Source of the DNA: Flavobacterium soyae
Lineage (GTDB): Bacteria; Bacteroidota; Bacteroidia; Flavobacteriales; Flavobacteriaceae
Direction of reading: 5' to 3'
Length of the DNA stretch: 64,000 nt
Assembly: GCF_021245985.1 (NCBI RefSeq)
Contig: NZ_JAJQXA010000004.1
Coordinates: 62,001-126,000 of the forward strand
The notes beneath the pieces are model-generated. The model did no database searches and had not been told where the DNA came from. It saw only the letters and a program-made list of their open reading frames with translations. A program made the position numbers and the translations under genes. Below, piece after piece: positions 44,210 through 52,941 of the stretch (positions within the stretch are counted from its first letter, which is position 1; each line of letters starts with the position of its first letter).

Positions 44210-44863
44210 ATGAAAATTCATTATATATCTGAAAACAATAGTGTTCTAAATCATTTTCTGGGACAAATTAGAAATGTAAATGTGCAGAACGACAGCATGC
44301 GTTTTAGAAAAAATATTGAACGCATTGGGGAAATTATGGCTTATGAATTAAGCAAAATTTTACCTTATAAAAATGTTGAAATTCAAACACCGCTGGGTAT
44401 TAAAAAAACAACAGAGATTGAACCTGATTTGGTTTTATGTCCAATTTTAAGGGCCGGATTACCGCTTCATAATGGTTTTTTAAATTATTTTGACCATGCC
44501 GAAAACAGCTTTGTTTCTGCCTGCAGACATCATCCAAATAATGACGATGAGTTTGAAATTTTAGTTGAATATCAGGCAATTTCAAACTTAAATAATAAAA
44601 CGGTTTTACTTCTTGACCCTATGCTTGCAACTGGGCAGTCTATCGTTGCTGTACATAAAAAGTTAGTAGAAAATGCTGCGCCAACAGAATTTCATATTGT
44701 AGTTGTTATCGCTGCACCGGAAGGAATTGCCCATCTTGAAAAAAACCTTCCCGAAAACTGCCATTTATGGGTTGCTTCTTTAGACGAAAAACTAAATGAG
44801 AAAAATTACATTGTTCCAGGACTAGGTGATGCCGGTGATCTTGCGTACGGAAGTAAATTATAA
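44210..44863 (+). CDS. upp: uracil phosphoribosyltransferase
   Basis: 217 aa. Converts uracil and PRPP to UMP for pyrimidine salvage. The PRPP loop is LLLDPMLATGQSIV near residue 140; other landmarks are PILRAGLPLHNGF and the C-terminal NYIVPGLGDAGDLAYG. Its last 6 bases overlap the convergent DUF6427 gene, so no room remains for a separate terminator. Confidence 0.93.
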   Translation: MKIHYISENNSVLNHFLGQIRNVNVQNDSMRFRKNIERIGEIMAYELSKILPYKNVEIQTPLGIKKTTEIEPDLVLCPILRAGLPLHNGFLNYFDHAENSFVSACRHHPNNDDEFEILVEYQAISNLNNKTVLLLDPMLATGQSIVAVHKKLVENAAPTEFHIVVVIAAPEGIAHLEKNLPENCHLWVASLDEKLNEKNYIVPGLGDAGDLAYGSKL

Positions 44864-45787
44864 CTGAGAGAAAAAAGTAAATAAACTGCACAAAATCAAC
44901 ACATAAAATACAATTTCGTTATTGAGTTTTTGCTGCATATATTCTACATGACTTGCCGCCATCATTGCTAATGGTGCAATGCTGAACAATAATAAATCAT
45001 TGCTTTTGTCTGGCGAAATAATATAAACAAGAACAGCAATAAAAAAACAAGCCACAACTTTTTTATATGATGTATGCACAATCTGCGGTCTGTTTGACAA
45101 GGTTGTTAACATTGAAAACACAAAAAATACGACAACCGCTGCATATATCGAAAGCGCTCCATTTTCGTAATTATTCTTAAAATAATTTATTCTAAAATCG
45201 ATTATAGCACGTTCCTGAACAAACTTAACAGCATCAATGTGAAACATTAATGAAATCATATAAAAGACTACTGCTACTGCCAAAAGCGCAATAAATGGCA
45301 AAACCCAGTTTCTATAATCTCTCGAAACGTGAAAAATTATCGATATAAAAACTAAAATAAGAAAGAGAATACTCCAAAATTGAAATAAAGAAGCCATAAA
45401 AATCCAAAAAGAAGCATCGAAAATTTTTTCTTTTGATGATTTTAAAGACTGAAGTGAAATCAATCTGCGAAGTGCCAATAATACAAAGAAATTAGCATAA
45501 ACAACATTTGGGTGATTGAATATTGTTGGGAAAAACAGAATGAATAATAAATAGAAAAATATCGCGTAACCGTTATCTTTACTGAGCCCGTTTTTTTTGA
45601 CAATGAAATTAATCATGAAAAATGAAGCAAAAATAAAGCACAGTAAACTTACTTTTTGAAATATCGTAAAATAAGAATTTATCCAAGACGTTTCTCGAAT
45701 TTGAAACATAAAGAAGAAAACCAGTATCAAAATTACAACCAATGAATAATTTAATGGCGTAGATTTTTTAAAAACACTTGTTATCAT
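44858..45787 (-). CDS. DUF6427 multi-pass membrane protein
   Basis: 309 aa with about eight to ten hydrophobic helices (for example YSLVVILILVFFFMFQI, FYLLFILFFPTIF). No catalytic motif recognised; a glycosyltransferase-C-like membrane layout is possible. Flavobacteria keep this gene next to upp and purD, and I recall it as DUF6427. It overlaps upp at the 3' end. Confidence 0.8.
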   Translation of the reverse strand: MITSVFKKSTPLNYSLVVILILVFFFMFQIRETSWINSYFTIFQKVSLLCFIFASFFMINFIVKKNGLSKDNGYAIFFYLLFILFFPTIFNHPNVVYANFFVLLALRRLISLQSLKSSKEKIFDASFWIFMASLFQFWSILFLILVFISIIFHVSRDYRNWVLPFIALLAVAVVFYMISLMFHIDAVKFVQERAIIDFRINYFKNNYENGALSIYAAVVVFFVFSMLTTLSNRPQIVHTSYKKVVACFFIAVLVYIISPDKSNDLLLFSIAPLAMMAASHVEYMQQKLNNEIVFYVLILCSLFTFFSQL

Positions 45788-45926
45788 AAGGATATTTTAT
45801 ACTTTTGTGACTGTAAATATAATACTTGTTTAAAAAGGAAAACCAACAAGTTGAAAAAAGATTCTCTGTTTTTTGAATTTTGCTTCAATGCGTTAAAACA
45901 ATAATAACATATAATTTTATAAAATT

Positions 45927-46157
45927 ATGACAGCTTTTTTTGAAGGAATACAATACTTATTCGTTAACATTTTGTTTGCTCCCCTTGACTTTTTACGTCG
46001 TTTGGAATTAGTTACATGGTTTGGTGCAAACACTATCAACTGGATTTTTATGATTATCTGTTCTGCAGCAATCGTATATTGGATTAAACAATTACGTATT
46101 TTTGATGCTGCAGGAACTGAAAACCAAGATACAACGGCTCACTCTTTCTTAAAGTAA
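45927..46157 (+). CDS. DUF6341-type small membrane protein
   Basis: 76 aa with two hydrophobic helices (FFEGIQYLFVNILFAPLDF and WIFMIICSAAIVYWI) and a hydrophilic tail. Known to me only as a conserved small protein of flavobacteria adjacent to purD. Its last 9 bases overlap the end of the convergent purD. A -7-like GAATTTTG lies upstream, one mismatch from consensus. Confidence 0.8.
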   Translation: MTAFFEGIQYLFVNILFAPLDFLRRLELVTWFGANTINWIFMIICSAAIVYWIKQLRIFDAAGTENQDTTAHSFLK

Positions 46158-47423
46158 GTCGAAGCCGATATCCTTTCTAAAATACATCTTATCAAAATTT
46201 AGTTTATCTATATTTTGGTAAGATTTTTTTATGGCCTGTTGAAAATCATCTCCGTATGATGTTACTGTCAAAACACGTCCTCCATTACTAACGACATTTT
46301 CGCCATCTAATTTTGTTCCGGCGTGAAAAACTATCGAATCAGTAATATTTTCTAAACCTGTAATAACTTTTCCTTTTTCGAAATCTTCAGGATATCCGCC
46401 AGAAACTACCATAATTGTAGTTGCACTTCTTGGATCAATTTTTAATTCGAATTCATCTAATTTTTGATTCGCAACCGAAAGGAACAATTCAACTAAATCA
46501 GATTCTAATCTAGGAACCACAACTTCAGTTTCAGGATCTCCCATTCTTACATTGTATTCAATAACAATTGGTTCGTTTTTTACATTGATCAAACCAATAA
46601 ATACAAATCCTTTATATTCGATTCCGTCTTTTTGGAAACCTTCAATAGTTGGTTTTACGATACGTGTTTCAATTTTTTCCATCAAAACAGCATCAACATA
46701 AGGAACTGGAGAAACTGCTCCCATTCCGCCTGTATTTAATCCTGTATCACCTTCACCAATTCTTTTGTAATCTTTTGCTGTTGGAAGAATTTTATAGCTT
46801 TTTCCATCTGTTAAAACAAAACAGCTTAATTCAATTCCGTCCAGAAATTCTTCGATAACCACTTTTGAACTTGCTGCTCCAAATTTCTCGTGAACCAACA
46901 TGTTTCTAAGTTCTGTTTTTGCTTCTTCAAGATCCTGAATAATCAAAACTCCTTTTCCTGCTGCTAAACCGTCTGCTTTTAAAACAAATGGAGGTTGTAA
47001 TGTTTCCAAAAATTTACATCCTTCATCAACCGTTTCGGCAGTAAAACTATCGTAAGCTGCAGTCGGGATATTATGTTTCATCAAGAATTCTTTTGCAAAT
47101 TCTTTACTTCCTTCTAACTGCGCTCCTAATTTTGATGGCCCAATTACCGGGATATTTTTTAAACTTTCGTCGTTTTTAAAATAATCATAAATACCTTTTA
47201 CCAACGGATCTTCTGGCCCTACGACTACTAAGCTTATATTTTCTTTAAGCACTAATGCTTTTATTGCTTCAAAATCAGTTGGAGCAATTGCTACATTTTC
47301 AGCAATTGCAGCTGTTCCTGCATTTCCTGGTGCAACAAAAAGTTTTTCGCAAAGCGGACTCTGAATCATTTTCCACGCAAAAGCATGTTCTCTTCCGCCT
47401 GATCCCAATAATAAAATTGTCAT
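46149..47423 (-). CDS. purD: phosphoribosylamine-glycine ligase
   Basis: 424 aa, ATP-grasp enzyme of the second step of purine synthesis. N-terminal GSGGREHAFAWKM, VVGPEDPL, the ATP-grasp core FVLKADGLAAGKGVLI, IGEGDTGLNTGGMGAVSPVPY and NVRMGDPETEVVVPRL are all present. Normal length. It has its own promoter at 47450-47457 and ends inside the opposite DUF6341 gene. Confidence 0.96.
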   Translation of the reverse strand: MTILLLGSGGREHAFAWKMIQSPLCEKLFVAPGNAGTAAIAENVAIAPTDFEAIKALVLKENISLVVVGPEDPLVKGIYDYFKNDESLKNIPVIGPSKLGAQLEGSKEFAKEFLMKHNIPTAAYDSFTAETVDEGCKFLETLQPPFVLKADGLAAGKGVLIIQDLEEAKTELRNMLVHEKFGAASSKVVIEEFLDGIELSCFVLTDGKSYKILPTAKDYKRIGEGDTGLNTGGMGAVSPVPYVDAVLMEKIETRIVKPTIEGFQKDGIEYKGFVFIGLINVKNEPIVIEYNVRMGDPETEVVVPRLESDLVELFLSVANQKLDEFELKIDPRSATTIMVVSGGYPEDFEKGKVITGLENITDSIVFHAGTKLDGENVVSNGGRVLTVTSYGDDFQQAIKKSYQNIDKLNFDKMYFRKDIGFDLL

Positions 47424-47449
47424 GGTATAGTTGTATTTATGTTGTGGTG

Positions 47450-47457
47450 CAAAAATA
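47450..47457 (-). promoter_or_regulatory. -7 promoter element of purD
   Basis: Minus strand TATTTTTG (TAnnTTTG), 26 bases upstream of the purD ATG. Confidence 0.6.
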
Positions 47458-47531
47458 ATTGCTTTTACACGTAAAAAATAATTAAATCTTAAAAACTTGT
47501 TGATTCTTCGCTGTTAGTAATTGGTAAATAT

Positions 47532-47539
47532 TATTTTTG
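47532..47539 (+). promoter_or_regulatory. -7 promoter element of CapK-like gene
   Basis: TATTTTTG (TAnnTTTG). It overlaps the TTG at 47537 where the open frame begins and so supports the ATG at 47558 as the real start. Confidence 0.6.
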
Positions 47540-47557
47540 ACGAAAATTATCCTAAAA

Positions 47558-48868
47558 ATGATTCGTCTTTTTGATCTTTCCCTTCAATTAAATGGTTTTC
47601 CTATAAAGAAAGCCAAAGCCGAATTGGATAAAATTGTTCATTTTTCTGAAGAAGAATATGTTTCATTTCTCGAAAGTAAAAAGAAAGAAATTGTTGATTT
47701 TCATTTAAAGAATAATTCTTTTTATAGAGAATTAGTTGGAAATATAAATGTTCAAAATTGGGAAAATTTACCCATTTTGAACAAACAAAATTTACAAAAA
47801 CCACTCGAAGAAAGACTTTCAAACGGTTACTCAAAAAGCAATATTTACCTCAACAAAACATCCGGATCAAGCGGAACTCCTTTTGTTTTTGCTAAAGATA
47901 AATACTCGCACGCCTTAACCTGGGCGTCAAATATAATGCGTTTTGGCTGGTTTAATATTGATTTTAATCATTCGTACCAAGCACGCTTTTATGGAATTCC
48001 GATGGATTTTATTGGATATCAAAAAGAACGTTTCAAAGATTTTCTAACGCATCGTTTTAGATTTCCGGTTTTTGATTTATCTGATGAAATTTTCGAGAAA
48101 TTTCTGCAGAAATTCAGATCGAAAAAATTCGATTATATCAATGGTTATACCAGTTCTATTGTATTATTTGCTAAATTTTTAGAACAAAAAAATATCATAT
48201 TAAATGAAATCTGTCCAACATTAAAAGCTTGTTTTGTGACTTCGGAAATGCTTTTTGAAACGGATAAAAAACTGCTGGAAAAACAATTTGGTATTCCAAT
48301 TATCAGTGAATATGGCGCTTCTGAACTTGATTTAATTGCTTTTGAAAATCCACAAGGCGAATGGCAGGTAAATGCTGAAACTCTTTTTGTAGAGATTTTA
48401 GATGAAAACAATGAGGTTCTGCCTTACGGTAAAGAAGGCAAAATCGTAATTACATCTTTATTCAATAAAGCAAACCCTTTTATCAGATATGAAATTGGCG
48501 ACATTGGGATTCTCGATGAAAAAAGTACTCCTCAAAAGCCTATCTTAAAAAAATTAATTGGGAGAACAAATGATGTTGCGATTTTGCCAAGCGGGAAAAA
48601 ATCTCCTGGTTTGACATTTTATTATGTAACCAAAAGCATTATTGAAGATGATGGAAACGTAAAAGAATTTATAATCAAACAAACTCATTTAGATACTTTT
48701 GAAATTGAATATGCTGCTGAAAAAGAATTGGTTTCACAACAAATTCAAAAAATAAAAGAAGCCATAGATTTATATTTAGAGCCCAATTTAAACTTCACTT
48801 TTACAAGAAAATCTGTTTTAGAAAGATCCAATCGTGGGAAATTAAAACAGTTTAAATCATATTTATAA
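47558..48868 (+). CDS. CapK-like adenylate-forming enzyme
   Basis: 436 aa from ATG 47558. ANL fold of the PaaK/CapK type: loop KTSGSSGTPFVF near residue 104, SEYGASELD near residue 258, IRYEIGDIG, and GRTNDVAILPSGKKSPG in the C-terminal domain. CapK-like members sit in capsule and exopolysaccharide loci and are thought to activate a carboxylic acid for attachment to the glycan. Only 41 bases separate it from the ORF6N gene, and it points away from the minus-strand polysaccharide cluster. Confidence 0.85.
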   Translation: MIRLFDLSLQLNGFPIKKAKAELDKIVHFSEEEYVSFLESKKKEIVDFHLKNNSFYRELVGNINVQNWENLPILNKQNLQKPLEERLSNGYSKSNIYLNKTSGSSGTPFVFAKDKYSHALTWASNIMRFGWFNIDFNHSYQARFYGIPMDFIGYQKERFKDFLTHRFRFPVFDLSDEIFEKFLQKFRSKKFDYINGYTSSIVLFAKFLEQKNIILNEICPTLKACFVTSEMLFETDKKLLEKQFGIPIISEYGASELDLIAFENPQGEWQVNAETLFVEILDENNEVLPYGKEGKIVITSLFNKANPFIRYEIGDIGILDEKSTPQKPILKKLIGRTNDVAILPSGKKSPGLTFYYVTKSIIEDDGNVKEFIIKQTHLDTFEIEYAAEKELVSQQIQKIKEAIDLYLEPNLNFTFTRKSVLERSNRGKLKQFKSYL

Positions 48869-48883
48869 ATATAAATAAAATCT

Positions 48884-48891
48884 TACATTTG
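48884..48891 (+). promoter_or_regulatory. -7 promoter element of ORF6N gene
   Basis: TACATTTG (TAnnTTTG), ending 18 bases before the ATG at 48910. Confidence 0.6.
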
Positions 48892-48909
48892 TTTTTCTAA
48901 TAAAAACTT

Positions 48910-49431
48910 ATGGACGATCAATCTCTGCTTTCTGAAGAAAGTATTTCTAATAAAATATATTTTATCCGTGGTCAAAAAGTGATGATTGACATTTATTTAG
49001 CTCTACTTTATGGAATTGAAACAAGAGTTTTGAAACAAGCAGTGAAAAGAAACATTGCTAGATTTCCTGAAGATTTCATGTTTGAATTATCACAAAGTGA
49101 ATTTAATAACTTGAAATCACAATTTGTGATATCAAGTTGGGGAGGAATTAGAAAACTCCCTTCTGTTTTTACAGAACATGGAGTTCTAATGCTATCAAGC
49201 GTGTTAAAAAGCGACAAAGCGATTCAAACCAATATTCAAATCATGCGTATTTTCACGAAAGTGAGAAAAATGCTTCTCGATACAACAGAAATTAAAGTTG
49301 ATATTCTTCACATTCAAAAGAAGTTAGAGAATCATGATAAAAATATTGAACTGGTTTTTTCTTATTTAGATGAACTAACTGAGAAAAAAGAAAATGAAAT
49401 TGAAAGAATCAAGATTGGGTATAAAAATTAA
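48910..49431 (+). CDS. ORF6N-domain DNA-binding protein
   Basis: 173 aa. Residues about 10-95 are the ORF6N domain: IYFIRGQKVMIDIYLALLYG, RFPEDFMFELSQSEFNNLKS and the segment SSWGGIRKLPSVFTEHGVLM. After it come SSVLKSDKAIQTNIQIMRIF and a coiled tail (HIQKKLENHDKNIELVFSYL). The domain was described from phage KilA-N-type proteins and probably binds DNA; many Bacteroidetes carry chromosomal copies. The bases 49110-49136, coding LKSQFVISS, form a near-perfect palindrome, and four similar palindromes follow the stop codon. Confidence 0.88.
   Translation: MDDQSLLSEESISNKIYFIRGQKVMIDIYLALLYGIETRVLKQAVKRNIARFPEDFMFELSQSEFNNLKSQFVISSWGGIRKLPSVFTEHGVLMLSSVLKSDKAIQTNIQIMRIFTKVRKMLLDTTEIKVDILHIQKKLENHDKNIELVFSYLDELTEKKENEIERIKIGYKN
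49110..49136. repeat. palindrome within ORF6N coding sequence
   Basis: 27 bases with arms CTTGA..TCACAA / TTGTGA..TCAAG, one central base and a mismatch pair. It shares 21 of 27 positions with the downstream palindrome at 49464-49490. Confidence 0.85.
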
Positions 49432-49435
49432 TTCT

Positions 49436-49604
49436 CTAAGGTCACAAATTGTGACCTTAGAAACTTGATGTCACAGTTTGCGACCTCAAGTTTTTGCGAA
49501 TATTCTATCTTAAAACAACTTCATTTGATAATTGGAGGTCACAAATTGTGACCTCCAAATTCTAATCGCGATTTTTCAAGGTCGCAATTTGCGACCTTAG
49601 AGAG
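49436..49604. repeat. cluster of four palindromes after ORF6N gene
   Basis: P1 at 49436-49460 is a perfect 25-base palindrome (arm CTAAGGTCACAA); P2 at 49464-49490 is imperfect (CTTGATGTCACAG...); P3 at 49532-49558 is perfect over 27 (arm TTGGAGGTCACAA); P4 at 49578-49598 is perfect over 21 (arm AAGGTCGCAA). The whole block is itself an inverted repeat, since TTCTCTAAGGTC on the left faces GACCTTAGAGAGAA on the right. No gene fits in this 178-base gap. Confidence 0.93.
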
Positions 49605-49609
49605 AATAT

Positions 49610-50377
49610 TTAAACTTTCTTTATATATCTTGGTTTTATAACCAGCTGAGTAAATAGAAATCGTATCATCAATAAAACAGAAGACACGAAATTAAAACCA
49701 TGAAAATCTCGATAAACACCAAAGTTGTGTTTTATCAATTTAAATTTTGAAGATGAAATAGAATCTTTTCTAATTCTATAAAAAGCTAAAGGTTCTGGAA
49801 CTGGTTTTGTTTCTTTGATTTGTTTTAAAATCGTAAGCCATAAACGCCAGTCTTGTCTTTTTTGGGTAGCTTCAATTACAATTTTTCCGAAGTAATCTGC
49901 ATCATAAATGGCGGTTAAATTGCCAACGTAATTGCAAAAAAACAATTGATTGTACGTTAGGTTTAAAGGCGCTTCTACTCTTCTGTTTAAATTATTACCT
50001 TCTTCATCGATACAATCATAAAAACTAAAAGTAAATGGTAGATTGTTTGCTTTTAAAAACTGAAGCTGCTTTTCGAGTTTATTTGTAAACCACAAATCAT
50101 CGGCATCCAAAAAAGCAATATATTTTCCGGAAGCTTTTTCTAAAGCAACATTTCTTGCAAAGCCATTTCCGGAATTTTTAGGTAATTTGAAGAGTTTTAT
50201 TCGGCTGTCTTTATCTGCAAAATCAGAAATAATTTTGGCCGTTTCATCTGTCGACGCATCATCAACCAAAATCATTTCCCAATTTTGGTACGTCTGATTT
50301 TGAACTGATTCTATAGTAGCTCTAATAAACTTTTCAGTATTATATGTCGGTGTTAAAATAGATACCAGATTGTTCAT
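49610..50377 (-). CDS. family 2 glycosyltransferase
   Basis: 255 aa, GT-A fold: LTPTYNTEKFIRATIESVQ, LVDDASTDETAKII, and the metal motif LDADDLW near residue 95. A hydrophobic amphipathic C-terminal part (SSVLLMIRFLFTQLVI) may tie it to the membrane. Adds a sugar to the lipid-linked repeat unit; specificity unknown. Its start shares one base with the stop of the polyprenyl transferase gene, so it is the last gene of that operon. Confidence 0.9.
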   Translation of the reverse strand: MNNLVSILTPTYNTEKFIRATIESVQNQTYQNWEMILVDDASTDETAKIISDFADKDSRIKLFKLPKNSGNGFARNVALEKASGKYIAFLDADDLWFTNKLEKQLQFLKANNLPFTFSFYDCIDEEGNNLNRRVEAPLNLTYNQLFFCNYVGNLTAIYDADYFGKIVIEATQKRQDWRLWLTILKQIKETKPVPEPLAFYRIRKDSISSSKFKLIKHNFGVYRDFHGFNFVSSVLLMIRFLFTQLVIKPRYIKKV

Positions 50378-51744
50378 TAATATGCTTTTTTATCGCCTTT
50401 AAAAATGTTTATTATCGTTTGCGAAATTATTTTTAAATCTAGAATTAAAGACCAGTTTTCGATATAAAAAACGTCAAATTTTATTCTGTTAATCATGTCT
50501 CTTTCTGCTGTTATTTCTCCTCTAAATCCGCTTACTTGTGCTAATCCGGTAATTCCGGGTTTTACACAATGACGAATCATGTATTTTTTAACCCTATTAC
50601 CATATTCTTTATTCTGAGACCATAAATGCGGTCTTGGTCCTACGACGGACATATCTCCTAACAAAACATTTATAAATTGCGGAAGCTCATCGATGCTTGT
50701 TTTTCTCATAAATCGTCCCATTTTTGTAACACGAGGGTCGTCTTTTGAAGCTTCTTTTTCTGTTGTTTTATTAATGTACATCGAACGGAATTTATAACAT
50801 ACAAATTCATTCTCTTCTATTCCTGGTCTTCCCTGCTTAAAAAATACCGGTCCTTTTGATTCTAATTTTATTAAAATCGCCAGTAACGGAATTAACCATG
50901 ACAACAAAAAAACAATCACTAATATTGAAAATGAAACATCAAAAAGGCGTTTCATAAATTTTATTGCCGGCTCATTAAGCATTGTTTGTTTTAACGAAAG
51001 CACCGGAAAAAAATCGTAATAATCTATTTTTAAGTTTTTCGAAAAAATCTCTTTTGTATCTGGAATAAACTTTATGGTTTTGTTATTTTCATCTGCAAAA
51101 TCAATCAGGTCTTTCAAACTTTTATTCGAAACTTCATTTAAAGAACAATAAATTTCGTCGACCTCGTTCTCAATCACAAAGGATTTTAAATCAGCTAGTT
51201 TACCTGTAATTTTTTGGCTTATTTTTTTATCTGAAAAATATCCCAGAAACCTATATCCATAATCTCTTCTTGTTTCAAAAAGATCTTTTAATCGAATCGC
51301 TTCTGGCGTAAACCCAATAATAACAGCATTTCTATAATTACTGCCGGTTATAATTCTATATTCTTTTAGATAAAAAAACAAAGCAAATTTAAAAACCGTA
51401 ACCAGAACTAGAATCAAAGTTATAAATACTACAATCTTTGACTCGCTAAAAATCGCTTGTCTTGAAAATGGGAAAAATGCAATAATCGTTAGAAGAAACA
51501 GAGTTGCTTGTTTTATTATTTTTGATGCAATAATTATTGGCGTCGTAAAACGGTATACATTGTAAAATTTAATCGAAAATGCAACTATACCCCATGCTGC
51601 ATTTTGATATAAAATAAGTATCCAGATATTTGAAACCTGATTATTAAAAACAAAAAAACTGACTATCGAGATCACAAACAGGTCGATTAAAATACTTATT
51701 GGCCGAATATATTTTGAATATCTTCCTGTGTGAAATGCAGTCAT
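50377..51744 (-). CDS. polyprenyl-phosphate sugar phosphotransferase (WcaJ-like)
   Basis: 455 aa. Four to five N-terminal helices (about 15-135), a Rossmann-like middle (NAVIIGFTPEAIRLKDLF), then the bacterial sugar transferase domain: MKRLFDVSFSILVIVFLL, GRPGIEENEFVCYKFRSM, TSIDELPQFINVLLGDMSVV and GPRPHLW. It starts glycan synthesis by moving a hexose-1-phosphate onto undecaprenyl phosphate. Its own promoter is at 51769-51776. Confidence 0.93.
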   Translation of the reverse strand: MTAFHTGRYSKYIRPISILIDLFVISIVSFFVFNNQVSNIWILILYQNAAWGIVAFSIKFYNVYRFTTPIIIASKIIKQATLFLLTIIAFFPFSRQAIFSESKIVVFITLILVLVTVFKFALFFYLKEYRIITGSNYRNAVIIGFTPEAIRLKDLFETRRDYGYRFLGYFSDKKISQKITGKLADLKSFVIENEVDEIYCSLNEVSNKSLKDLIDFADENNKTIKFIPDTKEIFSKNLKIDYYDFFPVLSLKQTMLNEPAIKFMKRLFDVSFSILVIVFLLSWLIPLLAILIKLESKGPVFFKQGRPGIEENEFVCYKFRSMYINKTTEKEASKDDPRVTKMGRFMRKTSIDELPQFINVLLGDMSVVGPRPHLWSQNKEYGNRVKKYMIRHCVKPGITGLAQVSGFRGEITAERDMINRIKFDVFYIENWSLILDLKIISQTIINIFKGDKKAY

Positions 51745-51768
51745 ATATAGCTACTGTACTATGGTATA

Positions 51769-51776
51769 CAAATTTA
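51769..51776 (-). promoter_or_regulatory. -7 promoter element of WcaJ-like gene
   Basis: Minus strand TAAATTTG (TAnnTTTG), 24 bases before the ATG at 51744. Confidence 0.6.
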
Positions 51777-51804
51777 TATAGTTCGAAAACAATTCTAATT
51801 GATA

Positions 51805-52788
51805 TTATTTAATATAACTTGAAAAGTCTTTATGTTCTTCTTTAGAAAGTTCTTCTTTAGAAAGTGATCTAAAATAATCATAAGTAATTTTCATCCCTTC
51901 GGAACGGCTTACTTTTGCTTCCCATCCCAATAATTCTTTTGCTTTGGTCGTATCCGGCTGACGCTGCAATGGATCATTTACAGGCAATGGGTTATATACT
52001 ACTTTTTGATTTGTACCTGTAAGTTTTATGATTTCTTCTGCAAAATCTTTTATAGTAATCTCATCCGGATTTCCAATGTTTACAGGATATACATAATCAG
52101 AATGCAGCAATCTAAAAATACCTTCGACCTGATCGTCAACATAACAAAATGAACGGGTCTGCATACCATCTCCAAAAATAGTTAAATCTTCTCCGCGAAG
52201 TGCCTGCCCAATAAATGCAGGAATTACACGTCCGTCATTTAGTCTCATTCTTGGTCCGTATGTATTAAATATACGAACGATTCTGGTTTCTACTCCATGA
52301 AAAGTATGATAAGCCATCGTTATTGATTCCTGAAAACGTTTAGCTTCGTCATAAACGCCTCTGGGCCCAATTGTATTTACGTTTCCGTAGTATTCTTCGG
52401 TTTGCGGATGTACTAAAGGATCTCCGTACACTTCAGAAGTTGAAGCGATAAGAATTCTAGCTTTTTTAACTCTTGCCAATCCTAACAAATTGTGCGTTCC
52501 TAACGAACCAACTTTTAAAGTCTGAATTGGAATTTTTAAGTAATCTATAGGACTTGCCGGTGAAGCAAAATGTAAAATATAATCTAAGTCTCCAGGTATG
52601 TGGACAAATTTTGTAATATCGTGATGGTAAAATTCAAAATGCTCTAATTTGAATAAATGCTCAATGTTTTTAAGATCTCCAGTAATCAAATTATCCATTC
52701 CAATAACAAAATAACCTTCCTTGATAAATCGATCGCACAAATGTGATCCTAAAAAACCCGCTGCTCCGGTAATAAGTATTCTTTTCAT
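51805..52788 (-). CDS. UDP-glucuronate decarboxylase (UDP-xylose synthase)
   Basis: 327 aa extended SDR. NAD motif [15 protein letters not shown], substrate loop [26 protein letters not shown], catalytic [15 protein letters not shown] and [14 protein letters not shown] are the signature of UXS, which converts UDP-glucuronate to UDP-xylose. Supplies xylose for the polymer. The C-terminal tail contains a short direct repeat (KEELSKEE). It has a promoter at 52808-52815 and a terminator just beyond it for the opposite-side neighbour. Confidence 0.92.
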   Translation of the reverse strand: MKRILITGAAGFLGSHLCDRFIKEGYFVIGMDNLITGDLKNIEHLFKLEHFEFYHHDITKFVHIPGDLDYILHFASPASPIDYLKIPIQTLKVGSLGTHNLLGLARVKKARILIASTSEVYGDPLVHPQTEEYYGNVNTIGPRGVYDEAKRFQESITMAYHTFHGVETRIVRIFNTYGPRMRLNDGRVIPAFIGQALRGEDLTIFGDGMQTRSFCYVDDQVEGIFRLLHSDYVYPVNIGNPDEITIKDFAEEIIKLTGTNQKVVYNPLPVNDPLQRQPDTTKAKELLGWEAKVSRSEGMKITYDYFRSLSKEELSKEEHKDFSSYIK

Positions 52789-52807
52789 AATGATTATTTA
52801 TACAACG

Positions 52808-52815
52808 CAAATGTA
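52808..52815 (-). promoter_or_regulatory. -7 promoter element of UDP-xylose synthase gene
   Basis: Minus strand TACATTTG (TAnnTTTG), 19 bases before the ATG at 52788. Confidence 0.6.
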
Positions 52816-52852
52816 AGTGTTTTGAAAATTATAGAACTATCATAAAAAACAA

Positions 52853-52878
52853 AACTGCCTAAAATTAATTAGGCAGTT
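52853..52878 (-). terminator. terminator of tail-fibre-like gene
   Basis: Arms AACTGCCTAA (52853-52862) and TTAGGCAGTT (52869-52878) with loop AATTAA; on the minus strand a T-run follows. It lies 64 bases after the stop of the 52942-53691 gene. Confidence 0.88.
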
Positions 52879-52941
52879 ATTTAATATATAAATGCTGTTT
52901 TTAAAATCAAATCATTCTTCTTTTTAAAAATGATTTTTATA

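Noticed and set aside
49436..49604. Frameshifted extension of the ORF6N gene
   Set aside because: The peptide-like readings lie in different frames with stops between them, and the gene has its full domain and tail before its stop.
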